Below, piece by piece: positions 1-7,350 of a stretch of 64,000 nucleotides of DNA; positions within the stretch are counted from its first letter, which is position 1; every line of letters starts with the position of its first letter. Under the pieces are notes generated by a model. It saw only the letters and a list, made by a program, of their open reading frames with translations, was not told where the DNA came from and searched no databases. The stretch comes from an uncultured bacterium (GTDB lineage: Bacteria > Actinomycetota > Coriobacteriia > Coriobacteriales > Coriobacteriaceae): assembly GCA_905214105.1 (NCBI GenBank), contig CAJMKK010000003.1, positions 124,001 through 188,000 of the forward strand. Direction: 5' to 3'. The translations under genes were made by a program, and so were the position numbers.

Positions 1-146
1 GCGAGAAGCTCTCCGAGGACGACCTGGAAGACCTGGACGAAGCCGCCCAGCTTCAGGACATCTCGCACATGCCCGCCCGCGTCAAATGCGCCGAGCTCGC
101 CTGGCGCACCCTCGACGGCATGCTCGAGGGGCAAGCAAACCAGTAG
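1..146 (+). CDS. sufU: SufU-type Fe-S cluster scaffold/sulfur acceptor, C-terminal end (partial)
   Basis: Only the last 47 codons are inside the window; the open frame begins at base 3 and stops with TAG at 144-146. The tail contains MPARVKCAELAWRTL, which resembles the C-terminal signature of SufU/NifU-like proteins (V-K-C-A-x-L-A-W-x-T-L) with its last conserved cysteine. Members of this family accept sulfur from SufS and help load Fe-S clusters in the SUF pathway. The body of the gene, with the other Zn/Fe ligands, lies to the left of the window, so the call rests on this short motif. A strong terminator follows 33 bases later, so it is probably the last gene of its operon. Confidence 0.6.
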   Translation, partial: EKLSEDDLEDLDEAAQLQDISHMPARVKCAELAWRTLDGMLEGQANQ

Positions 147-178
147 CGTATGCCCCGAATCCAAGGTTTTTGATTGCC

Positions 179-210
179 GAGCCGCCCGATACGGGCGGCT
201 CTGTTTTTTC
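179..210 (+). terminator. Rho-independent terminator after the SufU-like gene
   Basis: A ten-base stem (GAGCCGCCCG with CGGGCGGCTC, loop ATA) at 179-201 is followed by TGTTTTTTC. It lies 33 bases past the stop codon. Confidence 0.85.
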
Positions 211-804
211 TAATGAGCGCGAACGCACAAAGTCCGCGCGTCCGGCACCCCGTCTGTCATTTACCACACAGCCAGACGCGAACACGGGCGTTTTCCACAG
301 CACCAAAGGCCTGCGGCAGGGCCACGAGCACGCCTAGCATCGTCCCATGCCCCATCCAGCTGGGCTCCGATTCGCTTCGCGCCTGCTGCAGACGGGTCCC
401 ATAGGGAGCGGCGTGCATTTTTGCGAGTATTCAGCACGCCAAGCTGTGTGTATACGCATCGAAAGCGTTAATCAACGTCTCCAGGCGCATATATTGTGCG
501 TTTTAGAACAAGCATCGTGGTATCAGGGGCGCAAACATGAGCTTCGGGAGCGCATCGGCAGGCATAAATAGCTTCGGGGCCCGTATGTTGCAAAATTGCG
601 ACGGTAGTGGCAGTACCGCGATGCTGAAAACTCCATTTTTTGCACGGCGCAGATGGGGGTAGGCACGGGCAAACCCGGACTGAGCCCTTATTTTATGCAA
701 GATGGCGATTGTTCTATGCATATTAAGAAGTGCAGTTGCCGCACCAGGCTTTTGAACGCTTGTTGCGGCGTATGGACGACCCCATCTGCGGTGCACAGGC
801 GACC
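211..804. other. Gene-free stretch downstream of transposase 1
   Basis: About 590 bases with no convincing gene. The open frames here lack ribosome sites and encode proteins of atypical composition. Sequence around 580-720 is less GC-rich and has several short inverted segments (for example TTGCAAAATTGCGA near 585). It sits directly 3' of a REP-type transposase and could be a remnant of its associated repeat region, but no repeat partner was found in this window. Confidence 0.4.
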
Positions 805-1617
805 CTACATCACGTTTCCGCCAGTCCGCATCGCCGTCCGCGCGCGGGCACGCACAATACGAGAGACGGTACTTTTGCCAATCCCGGTATAGCGCTCAAT
901 CTGGCGCACCGTGAAACCGGCATCGTGCAATCCAAAAATAACGGTATCGCGCTGCGCCGGCGGTGCGGCTTTAACCCCGCGAAGCGGAACCCCGAGTTCC
1001 TTCGCCATCTTGCCGGCAAAGGCGTGGCGTTCCCACTCCGTCTCTTTCATATCGCCCAGCGCTGGCTCGCCGCCGTCGGGCGTCGAAAGTGAATAGGCAA
1101 TAAAGCCCTCGGCAGAACCAAAGAGCTCAAGCACGCAAGAAGGATCAGAAAATCCCCTCGCGACATCAGCCGCGTCACCGTCGTAAGCGCGCAAATGCTC
1201 CGCAAAGCTGCTCCAGGGATAACGCTCGATTAGGCCAACGCCCGCCTCCTGTGGATCGGCGTGTACGGAGCGAATAGCCTCCATCACCTGCCAGTCGGTA
1301 TCGAGCGAGCGCCGGTCAAAACGGTTCTGGAACAGATGGTCTGTGCGCCCCGTGCGTTTATTGAACCGCCGCGCGTACGTCAAAAGCAGCCGGTGCATCG
1401 CCGCGCTCATCGCGTCCTCGTAATCTGAAAGCACAAGATGCACGTGATTGCCCATAAGGCACCAGGCGATAACCGTCACGCCCGCCTCGCGGCAGCAGTC
1501 GCGCATCAGTTCCAAAAACTCCCACCGGTCTTCATCGCCCTCAAAGATGAGCTGCTTGCCCGTACCGCGGGCACAGACATGGTAAAAGCCGGTAACCGTT
1601 CTCCAAACGCGCTGCAT
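805..1617 (-). CDS. REP-associated tyrosine transposase (Y1/RAYT family), copy 1
   Basis: A 270-residue single-strand HUH transposase of the IS200-like Y1 superfamily, REP-associated branch. The HUH metal-binding motif is the HVH at residues 58-60 inside MGNHVHLVLSD, preceded by GFYHVCARGTGKQ, the typical start of the fold; a DPQEAG/YPWSS region follows. The C-terminus adds a helix-turn-helix (FTVRQIERYTGIGKSTVSR), which recurs in the second copy of this window and is not part of the minimal catalytic domain. The start at 1617 was chosen because GGGAG lies 4 bases upstream; the open frame continues further but without a ribosome site. It stands alone on its strand. REP-type enzymes are thought to spread short palindromes rather than themselves; no cognate repeat is evident next to this copy. 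Confidence 0.85.
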   Translation of the reverse strand: MQRVWRTVTGFYHVCARGTGKQLIFEGDEDRWEFLELMRDCCREAGVTVIAWCLMGNHVHLVLSDYEDAMSAAMHRLLLTYARRFNKRTGRTDHLFQNRFDRRSLDTDWQVMEAIRSVHADPQEAGVGLIERYPWSSFAEHLRAYDGDAADVARGFSDPSCVLELFGSAEGFIAYSLSTPDGGEPALGDMKETEWERHAFAGKMAKELGVPLRGVKAAPPAQRDTVIFGLHDAGFTVRQIERYTGIGKSTVSRIVRARARTAMRTGGNVM

Positions 1618-2022
1618 GGCGCTCCCTTCGCCGGGATCTGCTTGCCATCCAATACAGCACGATTGAAGCGTGCCATCAAAACATCCACGCAAAACAATAG
1701 ACTCGCGCGGCCAAAGGCAGTAAATAGGCGGCGAACGGCACCGTTGCAACAGGTCAGCCCCCGCAACGCTTACAAGAGCTGACCAAAAGCTTGCCCAAGA
1801 CGAACCCCCCCCCTACGGAAGTTCACGACCACAGAACATAGAGTTAAACCGTTTCAATTAAAACTTCCGGACTTCTCGCTACGAAAACTGAGCCGTTCGC
1901 CGAATATTCCGTGCATTTCGCGGTATTATAGGGGCTGCATGTCATGTCCCTTTCGAAGGGTCGCCCGGCAATCGCCAGCCACGACCCCCAGACGGGACGC
2001 CAACACGATAGAGAGGAGAGGC
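1618..2022. other. Upstream region of the NifU-like/GGGtGRT operon
   Basis: No gene is seen. A fair -10 hexamer TATTAT lies at 1924-1929, but no good -35 is placed at 16-18 bases, so the promoter is only tentative. The stretch 1845-1925 is clearly more A/T-rich than the neighbouring genes, as expected for an upstream control region. Confidence 0.35.
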
Positions 2023-2757
2023 ATGCAGTACTCACAGGAAGTGGAGAACATGTGCCCCGTTGCCAAGGGTGCATACCACGGTCCCGCACCCATCCCCGAG
2101 GAGGGCAAGTGGGTCCAGGCTAAGGAGATTTCCGACATCTCCGGTCTTACGCACGGTGTGGGTTGGTGCGCACCTCAGCAGGGCGCCTGCAAGCTCACGC
2201 TGAACGTCAAGGACGGCATCATCGAGGAGGCCCTCGTTGAGACCATCGGCTGCTCGGGCATGACCCACTCTGCCGCCATGGCTTCCGAGATCCTTCCCGG
2301 TAAGACCATCCTCGAGGCCCTCAACACCGACCTCGTCTGCGACGCCATCAACGTTGCTATGCGCGAGATCTTCCTGCAGATCGTTTACGGCCGCAGCCAG
2401 ACCGCGTTCTCCGAGGGCGGCCTGCCCGTGGGCGCCTCCCTCGACGACCTCGGCAAGGGCCTTCGCTCTCAGGTCGGCACCATGTTCGGCACCAAGGCCA
2501 AGGGCGCTCGTTACCTCGAGCTCGCTCAGGGCTACGTCACCCGCATGGCTCTCAACGACAAGAACGAGATCATCGCATTCGAGTTCCTGAACCTCGGCAA
2601 GTTCACCGACGCCGTCAAGGCCGGCAAGACCCCCGAGGAGGCCATCGCTGGCGCTATGGGCCACTATGGTCAGTGGGAGAACGCTGCCAAGTACATCGAC
2701 CCGCGCACCGACGAGGAGACTCACTCCGTCGCCAGCGTGTTCCCGGTTCACGAGTAG
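2023..2757 (+). CDS. NifU-like Fe-S scaffold partner of GGGtGRT protein
   Basis: A 244-residue protein with a divergent NifU N-terminal (IscU-like) fold. Visible ligands are Cys49 and Cys56 in GWCAPQQGAC and Cys77 in TIGCSGMTHSAAMAS, the last matching the GCxxSxxxxS segment of IscU/NifU. The start at 2023 is set by GAGGAGAG just upstream. The stop codon is followed after 18 bases by the GGGtGRT gene with its own AGGGAGG site, so the two are one operon; this pairing is conserved in anaerobic bacteria. A role in Fe-S assembly or delivery is inferred from the fold; its client is not known. Codon use is highly biased to C-ending codons, which suggests strong expression. Confidence 0.75.
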   Translation: MQYSQEVENMCPVAKGAYHGPAPIPEEGKWVQAKEISDISGLTHGVGWCAPQQGACKLTLNVKDGIIEEALVETIGCSGMTHSAAMASEILPGKTILEALNTDLVCDAINVAMREIFLQIVYGRSQTAFSEGGLPVGASLDDLGKGLRSQVGTMFGTKAKGARYLELAQGYVTRMALNDKNEIIAFEFLNLGKFTDAVKAGKTPEEAIAGAMGHYGQWENAAKYIDPRTDEETHSVASVFPVHE

Positions 2758-2775
2758 AAAGGGAGGGAAATAACT

Positions 2776-3780
2776 ATGACTGTTACGTTCGAAGGTTACG
2801 AGCGCCGCGCTGACAAGATCAACAAGTGCCTCGCCGACAACGGCATCGCCTCCCTCGAGGAAGCTCTGCAGATCTGCACCGACAAGGGCTTCAACCCGCG
2901 TGAGATCGTCAACAACACCCAGTCCATCGCCTTCCAGAACGCCGAGTGGGCCTACACCCTCGGTTGCGCTCTCGCTGTCAAGCGTGGCGCCAAGTCCGCT
3001 TCTGAGGCTGCCGCCATCATCGGCGAGGGCATCCAGGCCTTCACCGTCCCCGGCTCCGTCGCCGAGGACCGCAAGGTCGGTCTGGGCCACGGCAACCTGG
3101 GCGCTATGCTGCTCTCCGACGACACCGAGTGCTTCGCCTTCCTGGCTGGCCACGAGTCCTTCGCTGCCGCTGAGGGCGCCATCGGCCTGGCTCTGAACGC
3201 CAACAAGGCTCGCAAGAAGCCGCTGCGCGTCATCCTCAACGGTCTGGGCAAGGACGCCGCCCAGATCATCGCCCGCATCAACGGCTTCACGTATGTGAAG
3301 ACCCAGTTCGACTACTACACGGGCGAGCTCAAGGTCGTCGAGACCATCCCATACTCCGATGGTCCCCGCGCTGCCGTTAACTGCTACGGCTCCGACGACG
3401 TCCGCGAGGGCGTTGCCATCATGTGGCACGAGAACGTCGACATCTCGATCACCGGTAACTCCACCAACCCCACGCGCTTCCAGCACCCCGTCGCTGGCAC
3501 CTACAAGAAGGAGCGCCTCGAGGCTGGCAAGAAGTACTTCTCCGTCGCTTCTGGTGGCGGCACTGGCCGTACCCTGCACCCGGACAACATGGGCGCCGGC
3601 CCTGCCTCTTACGGCATGACCGACACCATGGGCCGTATGCACTCCGACGCCCAGTTCGCCGGTTCTTCCTCCGTGCCTGCGCACGTTGACATGATGGGTC
3701 TCATCGGCATGGGCAACAACCCCATGGTCGGTGCCACCGTCGCCTGCGCTGTTGCCGTCGAGGAGGCCCTCAAGGCCTAA
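2776..3780 (+). CDS. GGGtGRT family protein
   Basis: A 334-residue protein of the GGGtGRT family, named for the glycine-rich motif seen here at residues 260-266 (ASGGGTGRTLHPD). The family is widespread in anaerobes and has no established biochemical function. Other conserved-looking parts are GHGNLGAMLLSDDTECFAF (about 104-122) and the His/Asn-rich end (MGLIGMGNNPMVG). It is translationally linked to the preceding NifU-like gene, which points to an Fe-S or radical-type cofactor context, but that is an inference. A strong terminator closes the two-gene operon. Codon bias is extreme, consistent with abundant expression. Confidence 0.85.
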   Translation: MTVTFEGYERRADKINKCLADNGIASLEEALQICTDKGFNPREIVNNTQSIAFQNAEWAYTLGCALAVKRGAKSASEAAAIIGEGIQAFTVPGSVAEDRKVGLGHGNLGAMLLSDDTECFAFLAGHESFAAAEGAIGLALNANKARKKPLRVILNGLGKDAAQIIARINGFTYVKTQFDYYTGELKVVETIPYSDGPRAAVNCYGSDDVREGVAIMWHENVDISITGNSTNPTRFQHPVAGTYKKERLEAGKKYFSVASGGGTGRTLHPDNMGAGPASYGMTDTMGRMHSDAQFAGSSSVPAHVDMMGLIGMGNNPMVGATVACAVAVEEALKA

Positions 3781-3815
3781 TCGCGCCCGCGCGATGCTCA
3801 TATAGTTGAGCTTTG

Positions 3816-3849
3816 GAGCCGCTACCCACCCGGGTAGCGGCTCTTTTTT
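3816..3849 (+). terminator. Terminator of the GGGtGRT operon
   Basis: Twelve-base stem GAGCCGCTACCC/GGGTAGCGGCTC (3816-3843) followed by TTTTTT. Confidence 0.9.
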
Positions 3850-3873
3850 CTTCCAGAGGGGTAGCTAATTTGG

Positions 3874-3899
3874 GACGGGGCTATTTTAGCTACCCCGTC
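3874..3899. repeat. Small palindrome with GACGGGG/CCCCGTC arms
   Basis: Seven-base arms GACGGGG and CCCCGTC surround an A/T-rich loop. The motif TGGGACGGGG recurs (minus strand) in the hairpin at 25762-25798, which suggests a dispersed intergenic repeat. No gene lies between 3850 and 4076. Confidence 0.45.
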
Positions 3900-4076
3900 G
3901 TAAGACCATCTACTACCGATATATCAGCTGCAGGGGAATATGAGTTGCAGCGAGACGGAACCGTCACGCGTCCATGACGCCCACCTGCCATATTTGCCCT
4001 TTACCGATTTGCCGAGTCTTTGCGACCCCATTGCCGATCACCCGTGCGACAATGCGCCGGACGAGAAAGGAATCCG

Positions 4077-5603
4077 ATGGAATCGACTGATGTACTGGTA
4101 ATTGGATCTGGCATTGCGGGCCTTTGCGCCGCCATCGAAGCGGCACGCACGGGTGCAACCGTCACTGTGGCAAGCGCCGGCAAGACTATGAGTGGATCGA
4201 GCTTCTTCCCCGGAACCTGGGGCCTCGGCCTTATTGGCCCCGTCGACGAAGACGATGAGCAGGACCTCATCGACACCATTCAGACCGTTGGTGGCGGCGT
4301 CGCCGACCCTACGCTCGTCCAGACGTTTGTCCACGGCATTCCTCAGGCAATCCAATGGCTCGAGCAGGATCTGGGTGTTGAACTCCAGCGTCCGCAAAGC
4401 GCTGAGAGCGCTCAGCAAAAGCAGTTTATCCCCTGCTTTGACCACAAGACGCGCATGTGGCGCGGCCTCACCCGCAAGCCCCTTGAGGACGCTCTGACGA
4501 CCCGGATCGAGTCGCTCGGCATTCGCCTGCTCCCCCGCCATGAGCTTATCGACCTTGTTGAGGACACGAACGGCAGAATCACCGGAACCGTGCTCTACAA
4601 CCTCACCGAAGATCGAATCGTGCCCTTTGCTGCCAAAGCCACGATCATCGCAGCCGGTGGCACGGGTGGCCTGTTCGAGCGAAGCCTCACTTCCGCCGAC
4701 GTGCCCAGCTCATCACAGGCCATCGCACTGGCGCACGGCGCATCGCTTACTAATATAGAGTTCATGCAGATGATGCCCGGCTTCATCGAGCCCAAGCGCA
4801 ACCTGGTCTTCAACGAGAAAACCTGGCGCTACGTACATGTAGACCAGCCGGTAGATATTGCCGACGACAAGCTGGACGACCTGCTCGAGCAGCGCTCTGG
4901 ATATGGTCCCTTCACTTCACGCCTGGATTCACGTGCAATCGATCTTGCCATCGATCAGGCAGGCGCCGAAGGCCTGGCGCTCCACTACGACTTCCCCCGC
5001 GAGGACGTCCCTGAGTTTGTGCAGACCTTTGCCACCTGGCTGCAAGACGAGCACGGCATCGCCCCGACCGACGAGATGCGCGTTGCAATGTATGCCCACG
5101 CCGCCAACGGTGGTATCAAGATCGACAAGACGGCCTTCACGGGCGTCGAAGGCCTCTATGCCTGCGGCGAGGCTACAGGCGGCATGCATGGCGCCGACCG
5201 CATCGGAGGCTTGTCGAGTGCCAACGGCATCGTCTTCGGGCGCATCGCGGGCGAATCGGCAGCCCAGGCAGCACAGAATGCACCTGAGGTGGCCCCGAAG
5301 GCGGATATCGCCCTCCCCCAGTACGGCATTGCCACAACAGATGCCGAACGCCTGACACGCAGCCTTAAGCACACGATGAGTACCTATTGCATGATCAACA
5401 GGACCGGAGCAGGTCTATCTAAGGCTCTGCAACAGCTTGAAAGCCTGCAAGACGAGGCAACGGCGCTGAGCAAGCCACACGCCAATGACAGCGAAATCGC
5501 AGCCCTCGCCCGCCTGCAATCGCAGATTCAACTAGCACAGGAAATGGTCAAAGCCATGCGCAAGCGAACCGAAAGTCTCGGATCGCACTATCGAGCGAAT
5601 TAA
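4077..5603 (+). CDS. FAD-binding protein of the fumarate reductase / L-aspartate oxidase family
   Basis: A 508-residue flavoprotein. The N-terminal Rossmann motif VIGSGIAGLCAAIEA (residues 7-21) binds FAD; the C-terminal FAD signature GLYACGEATGGMHGADRIG followed by GLSSANGIVFGR matches the succinate dehydrogenase/fumarate reductase/NadB superfamily, and a helical tail follows. Start at 4077 has AAAGGA eight bases upstream. It stands alone: no Fe-S or membrane subunit gene is adjacent and no nadA or nadC neighbour is present, so a free-standing reductase or oxidase is more likely than a respiratory complex. The substrate cannot be read from the sequence. Length is close to L-aspartate oxidase. 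Confidence 0.75.
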   Translation: MESTDVLVIGSGIAGLCAAIEAARTGATVTVASAGKTMSGSSFFPGTWGLGLIGPVDEDDEQDLIDTIQTVGGGVADPTLVQTFVHGIPQAIQWLEQDLGVELQRPQSAESAQQKQFIPCFDHKTRMWRGLTRKPLEDALTTRIESLGIRLLPRHELIDLVEDTNGRITGTVLYNLTEDRIVPFAAKATIIAAGGTGGLFERSLTSADVPSSSQAIALAHGASLTNIEFMQMMPGFIEPKRNLVFNEKTWRYVHVDQPVDIADDKLDDLLEQRSGYGPFTSRLDSRAIDLAIDQAGAEGLALHYDFPREDVPEFVQTFATWLQDEHGIAPTDEMRVAMYAHAANGGIKIDKTAFTGVEGLYACGEATGGMHGADRIGGLSSANGIVFGRIAGESAAQAAQNAPEVAPKADIALPQYGIATTDAERLTRSLKHTMSTYCMINRTGAGLSKALQQLESLQDEATALSKPHANDSEIAALARLQSQIQLAQEMVKAMRKRTESLGSHYRAN

Positions 5604-5645
5604 ACTGGACACCTATCTAAAGCAGAACACAACTAATCGATATCT

Positions 5646-5681
5646 ATGGGCCCCTTGAGCTCGAAGTGGCTCGGGGCCCAT
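5646..5681. terminator. Hairpin after the FAD protein, possible terminator
   Basis: ATGGGCCCC (5646-5654) pairs with GGGGCCCAT (5673-5681), with additional GAGC/GCTC pairing inside. There is no T tract on either strand, so it may be an mRNA 3' end stabiliser or a Rho-related site rather than an intrinsic terminator. Confidence 0.4.
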
Positions 5682-5764
5682 TCGTGTCCGCACGGCAGCG
5701 TATCCTTATTCTAAATACAGAGCTGGCAAAGCCCGCATAAACAATAGACCAGCGAGGAGGAAAT

Positions 5765-6625
5765 ATGGACAGTAGAGATATCGAGAAGTGGCGTGTCGAA
5801 CTTGATAGCTACGCCAATGTGGAAGACGGCGTTGAGTATTGGCTCGCACGCGATTTAATGGAACCCCTAGGATACGTCCAATGGCGCAATTTTGAGACTG
5901 CAATTAAGAGGGCAATGGCATCGTGTGAAGTCAACGAAATGCCTGTTGTTTCCTATTTTGTTGAAACCAGCAAAATAGTACCTACAGGAATAGGACAAAA
6001 AGCAGTCAAAGACTATAAGTTAACGCGCTACGCATGCTATTTAATCGCCCAAAACGGAGACCCAAACAAGCCAGAGATCGCGCTCGCGCAGGCGTACTTC
6101 GCCGTGCAGACCCGCCGCCAAGAGCTCATAGAGCAGCGCTTTGCAGAGATTCAGCGCTTGCAGGCGCGCCACTCGCTATCCGATTCAGAGAAACAGCTCT
6201 CGGGTATTGCGTTCAAACGCGGCGTGGGCTCCAAAGGATTCGCGATCATCAAGTCGAAGGGCGATGAAGCGTTATTCGGCGGTAGAAGCACGGCGGAAAT
6301 GAAGCAGCAGCTCGGCGTACCCAAGAGCGCGGCATTGGCGGACAGGTTAGCCGATGTCCTCATCAAAGCAAAGGACCTTACGAACTCGATGACGGCCTTC
6401 AACGCCGAGGAACACGACCTGTACGGCCTGGACCAGATCAAACAAGAGCACGTCGAGAACAACACAAGCGTGCGTGGCAGCCTCATCGACCGCGGAATTG
6501 TCCCCGAGAACCTACCACCTGCCGAGGATACAAAAAAGCTTGAGCGTCGCGTGAAGGCAGACGAGAAGAAACTCAAGGAGGGTACTGACGGTTTTACCGA
6601 TCCCCAGGGTAGACTCGATCTGTGA
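5765..6625 (+). CDS. dinD: DinD-like DNA-damage-inducible protein (BRO-N domain)
   Basis: A 286-residue protein resembling DinD/OrfB of enterobacteria: an N-terminal BRO-N domain with the WLARDLMEPLGYVQWRNF segment (residues 27-44), the KLTRYACYLIAQNGDPNKPEIA motif (about 86-107) and a long helical part up to the C-terminus. DinD proteins are LexA-regulated and inhibit RecA-filament functions; that role is known for the E. coli protein and only inferred here. A good ribosome site (GAGGAGG) lies 4 bases before ATG. No clear SOS box was recognised upstream. The gene abuts a disturbed tRNA-Lys region, so it may be part of an integrated element. First-third codons are more A/T-rich than those of neighbouring genes. 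Confidence 0.75.
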   Translation: MDSRDIEKWRVELDSYANVEDGVEYWLARDLMEPLGYVQWRNFETAIKRAMASCEVNEMPVVSYFVETSKIVPTGIGQKAVKDYKLTRYACYLIAQNGDPNKPEIALAQAYFAVQTRRQELIEQRFAEIQRLQARHSLSDSEKQLSGIAFKRGVGSKGFAIIKSKGDEALFGGRSTAEMKQQLGVPKSAALADRLADVLIKAKDLTNSMTAFNAEEHDLYGLDQIKQEHVENNTSVRGSLIDRGIVPENLPPAEDTKKLERRVKADEKKLKEGTDGFTDPQGRLDL

Positions 6626-6669
6626 AAGCGGCTCCGCGCCCTTTCGGGTTCGACCCCATGAAAGGTCAA

Positions 6670-6702
6670 CAAAAAAAGACGGCCAACTCTCGTTGACCGT
6701 CT
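6670..6702 (-). terminator. Orphan tRNA-type terminator
   Basis: On the minus strand AGACGGTCAAC pairs with GTTGGCCGTCT and is followed by TTTTTTT. Its layout copies the terminator at 6850-6878, but here only a fragment of tRNA lies in front of it. Confidence 0.75.
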
Positions 6703-6715
6703 AAACTTACTTTGG

Positions 6716-6732
6716 TGGGCCGTCAGGAGGTC
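6716..6732 (-). pseudogene. Remnant of a tRNA-Lys 3' end
   Basis: Seventeen bases match the 3' end of the tRNA-Lys genes at 6894 and 7013 with one mismatch; the match then breaks off into unrelated GC-rich sequence. The flanks (spacer, terminator, and the 30-base block GCTCCGCGCCCTTTCGGGTT...) are repeated at about 6810-6900, so this is the left part of a tandem duplication or the scar of an integration. Confidence 0.6.
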
Positions 6733-6849
6733 AGCCTGCTTCGCAGGCGGCCGCTGCGGCGCCAAGGCGCCTTGCGCGCTGCGCTGACAAACGCTTACGC
6801 GTTTCCTCAGCTCCGCGCCCTTTCGGGTTCGACCCCATGCGAGGTCAAC

Positions 6850-6878
6850 AAAAAAGCGACCAGCCTAAGCTAGTCGCT
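6850..6878 (-). terminator. Terminator of the tRNA-Lys/Lys/His operon
   Basis: Minus strand AGCGACTAGC pairs with GCTGGTCGCT and is followed by a run of T (A tract 6850-6855 on the plus strand). It lies 15 bases past the 3' end of the last tRNA. Confidence 0.85.
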
Positions 6879-6893
6879 TTAACATGCTTTGGG

Positions 6894-6966
6894 TGGGCCG
6901 TCAGGGGGTCGAACCCTGGACCTTGGGATTAAGAGTCCCCTGCTCTACCAACTGAGCTAACGACCC
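6894..6966 (-). tRNA. tRNA-Lys (CTT), copy 1
   Basis: A 73-base cloverleaf: acceptor GGGTCGT pairs with ACGGCCC (one G-U), D arm GCTC/GAGC, anticodon loop CTCTTAA with anticodon CTT, T arm CAGGG-TTCGAAC-CCTG, discriminator A. CCA is not encoded (CCC follows). Identical in sequence to the copy at 7013. Confidence 0.95.
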
Positions 6967-7012
6967 AAAGCTAAAGTCCGTTATGGCGGACTTTAGAGGA
7001 GATATCGTGTGG

Positions 7013-7085
7013 TGGGCCGTCAGGGGGTCGAACCCTGGACCTTGGGATTAAGAGTCCCCTGCTCTACCAACTGAGCTAACGACCC
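7013..7085 (-). tRNA. tRNA-Lys (CTT), copy 2
   Basis: Identical 73-base tRNA-Lys(CTT). The 46-base spacer to copy 1 carries a strong ten-base stem-loop (CTAAAGTCCG/CGGACTTTAG, 6971-6996), probably a processing element of the tandem transcript. Confidence 0.95.
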
Positions 7086-7107
7086 GATATCAACACGAAG
7101 CAAGAAC

Positions 7108-7185
7108 TGGGGTGGGTAAAGGGACTCGAACCCTCGACCTACGGGACCACAACCCGTCGCTCTAGCCAACTGAGCTACACCCACC
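7108..7185 (-). tRNA. tRNA-His (GTG)
   Basis: Cloverleaf with acceptor GTGGGTG/TACCCAC, a 5' extra G opposite C73 as required for tRNA-His, anticodon loop TTGTGGT with anticodon GTG, and an encoded CCA end (7108-7110). It is the first gene of the three-tRNA minus-strand cluster. Confidence 0.95.
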
Positions 7186-7350
7186 GTGTCCTGTGCGCTT
7201 CGCGCTCGACTATTATTGCAAGGAACGCCACGCGATGCAAGCCCCAATTTTCAAGAATTTTGAAAAGAGTTTTTCGGATCCATTTCGAGCAAATCCCACC
7301 GGTTTCATAGGAGTAAACTTGCCCCACTGCAAATGCTCGAAAGGACCGTC

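Noticed and set aside
503-796. A 97-codon minus-strand frame behind transposase 1
   Set aside because: No ribosome site, atypical composition (many Pro, Arg, Leu, Cys) and no neighbour relation; not supported as a gene.
2032-3801. A 589-codon open frame on the minus strand opposite the NifU-like/GGGtGRT genes
   Set aside because: It is the shadow of two strongly codon-biased plus-strand genes; its translation is a Val/Gly/Ala/Leu-rich string without domain features, and it has no ribosome site.
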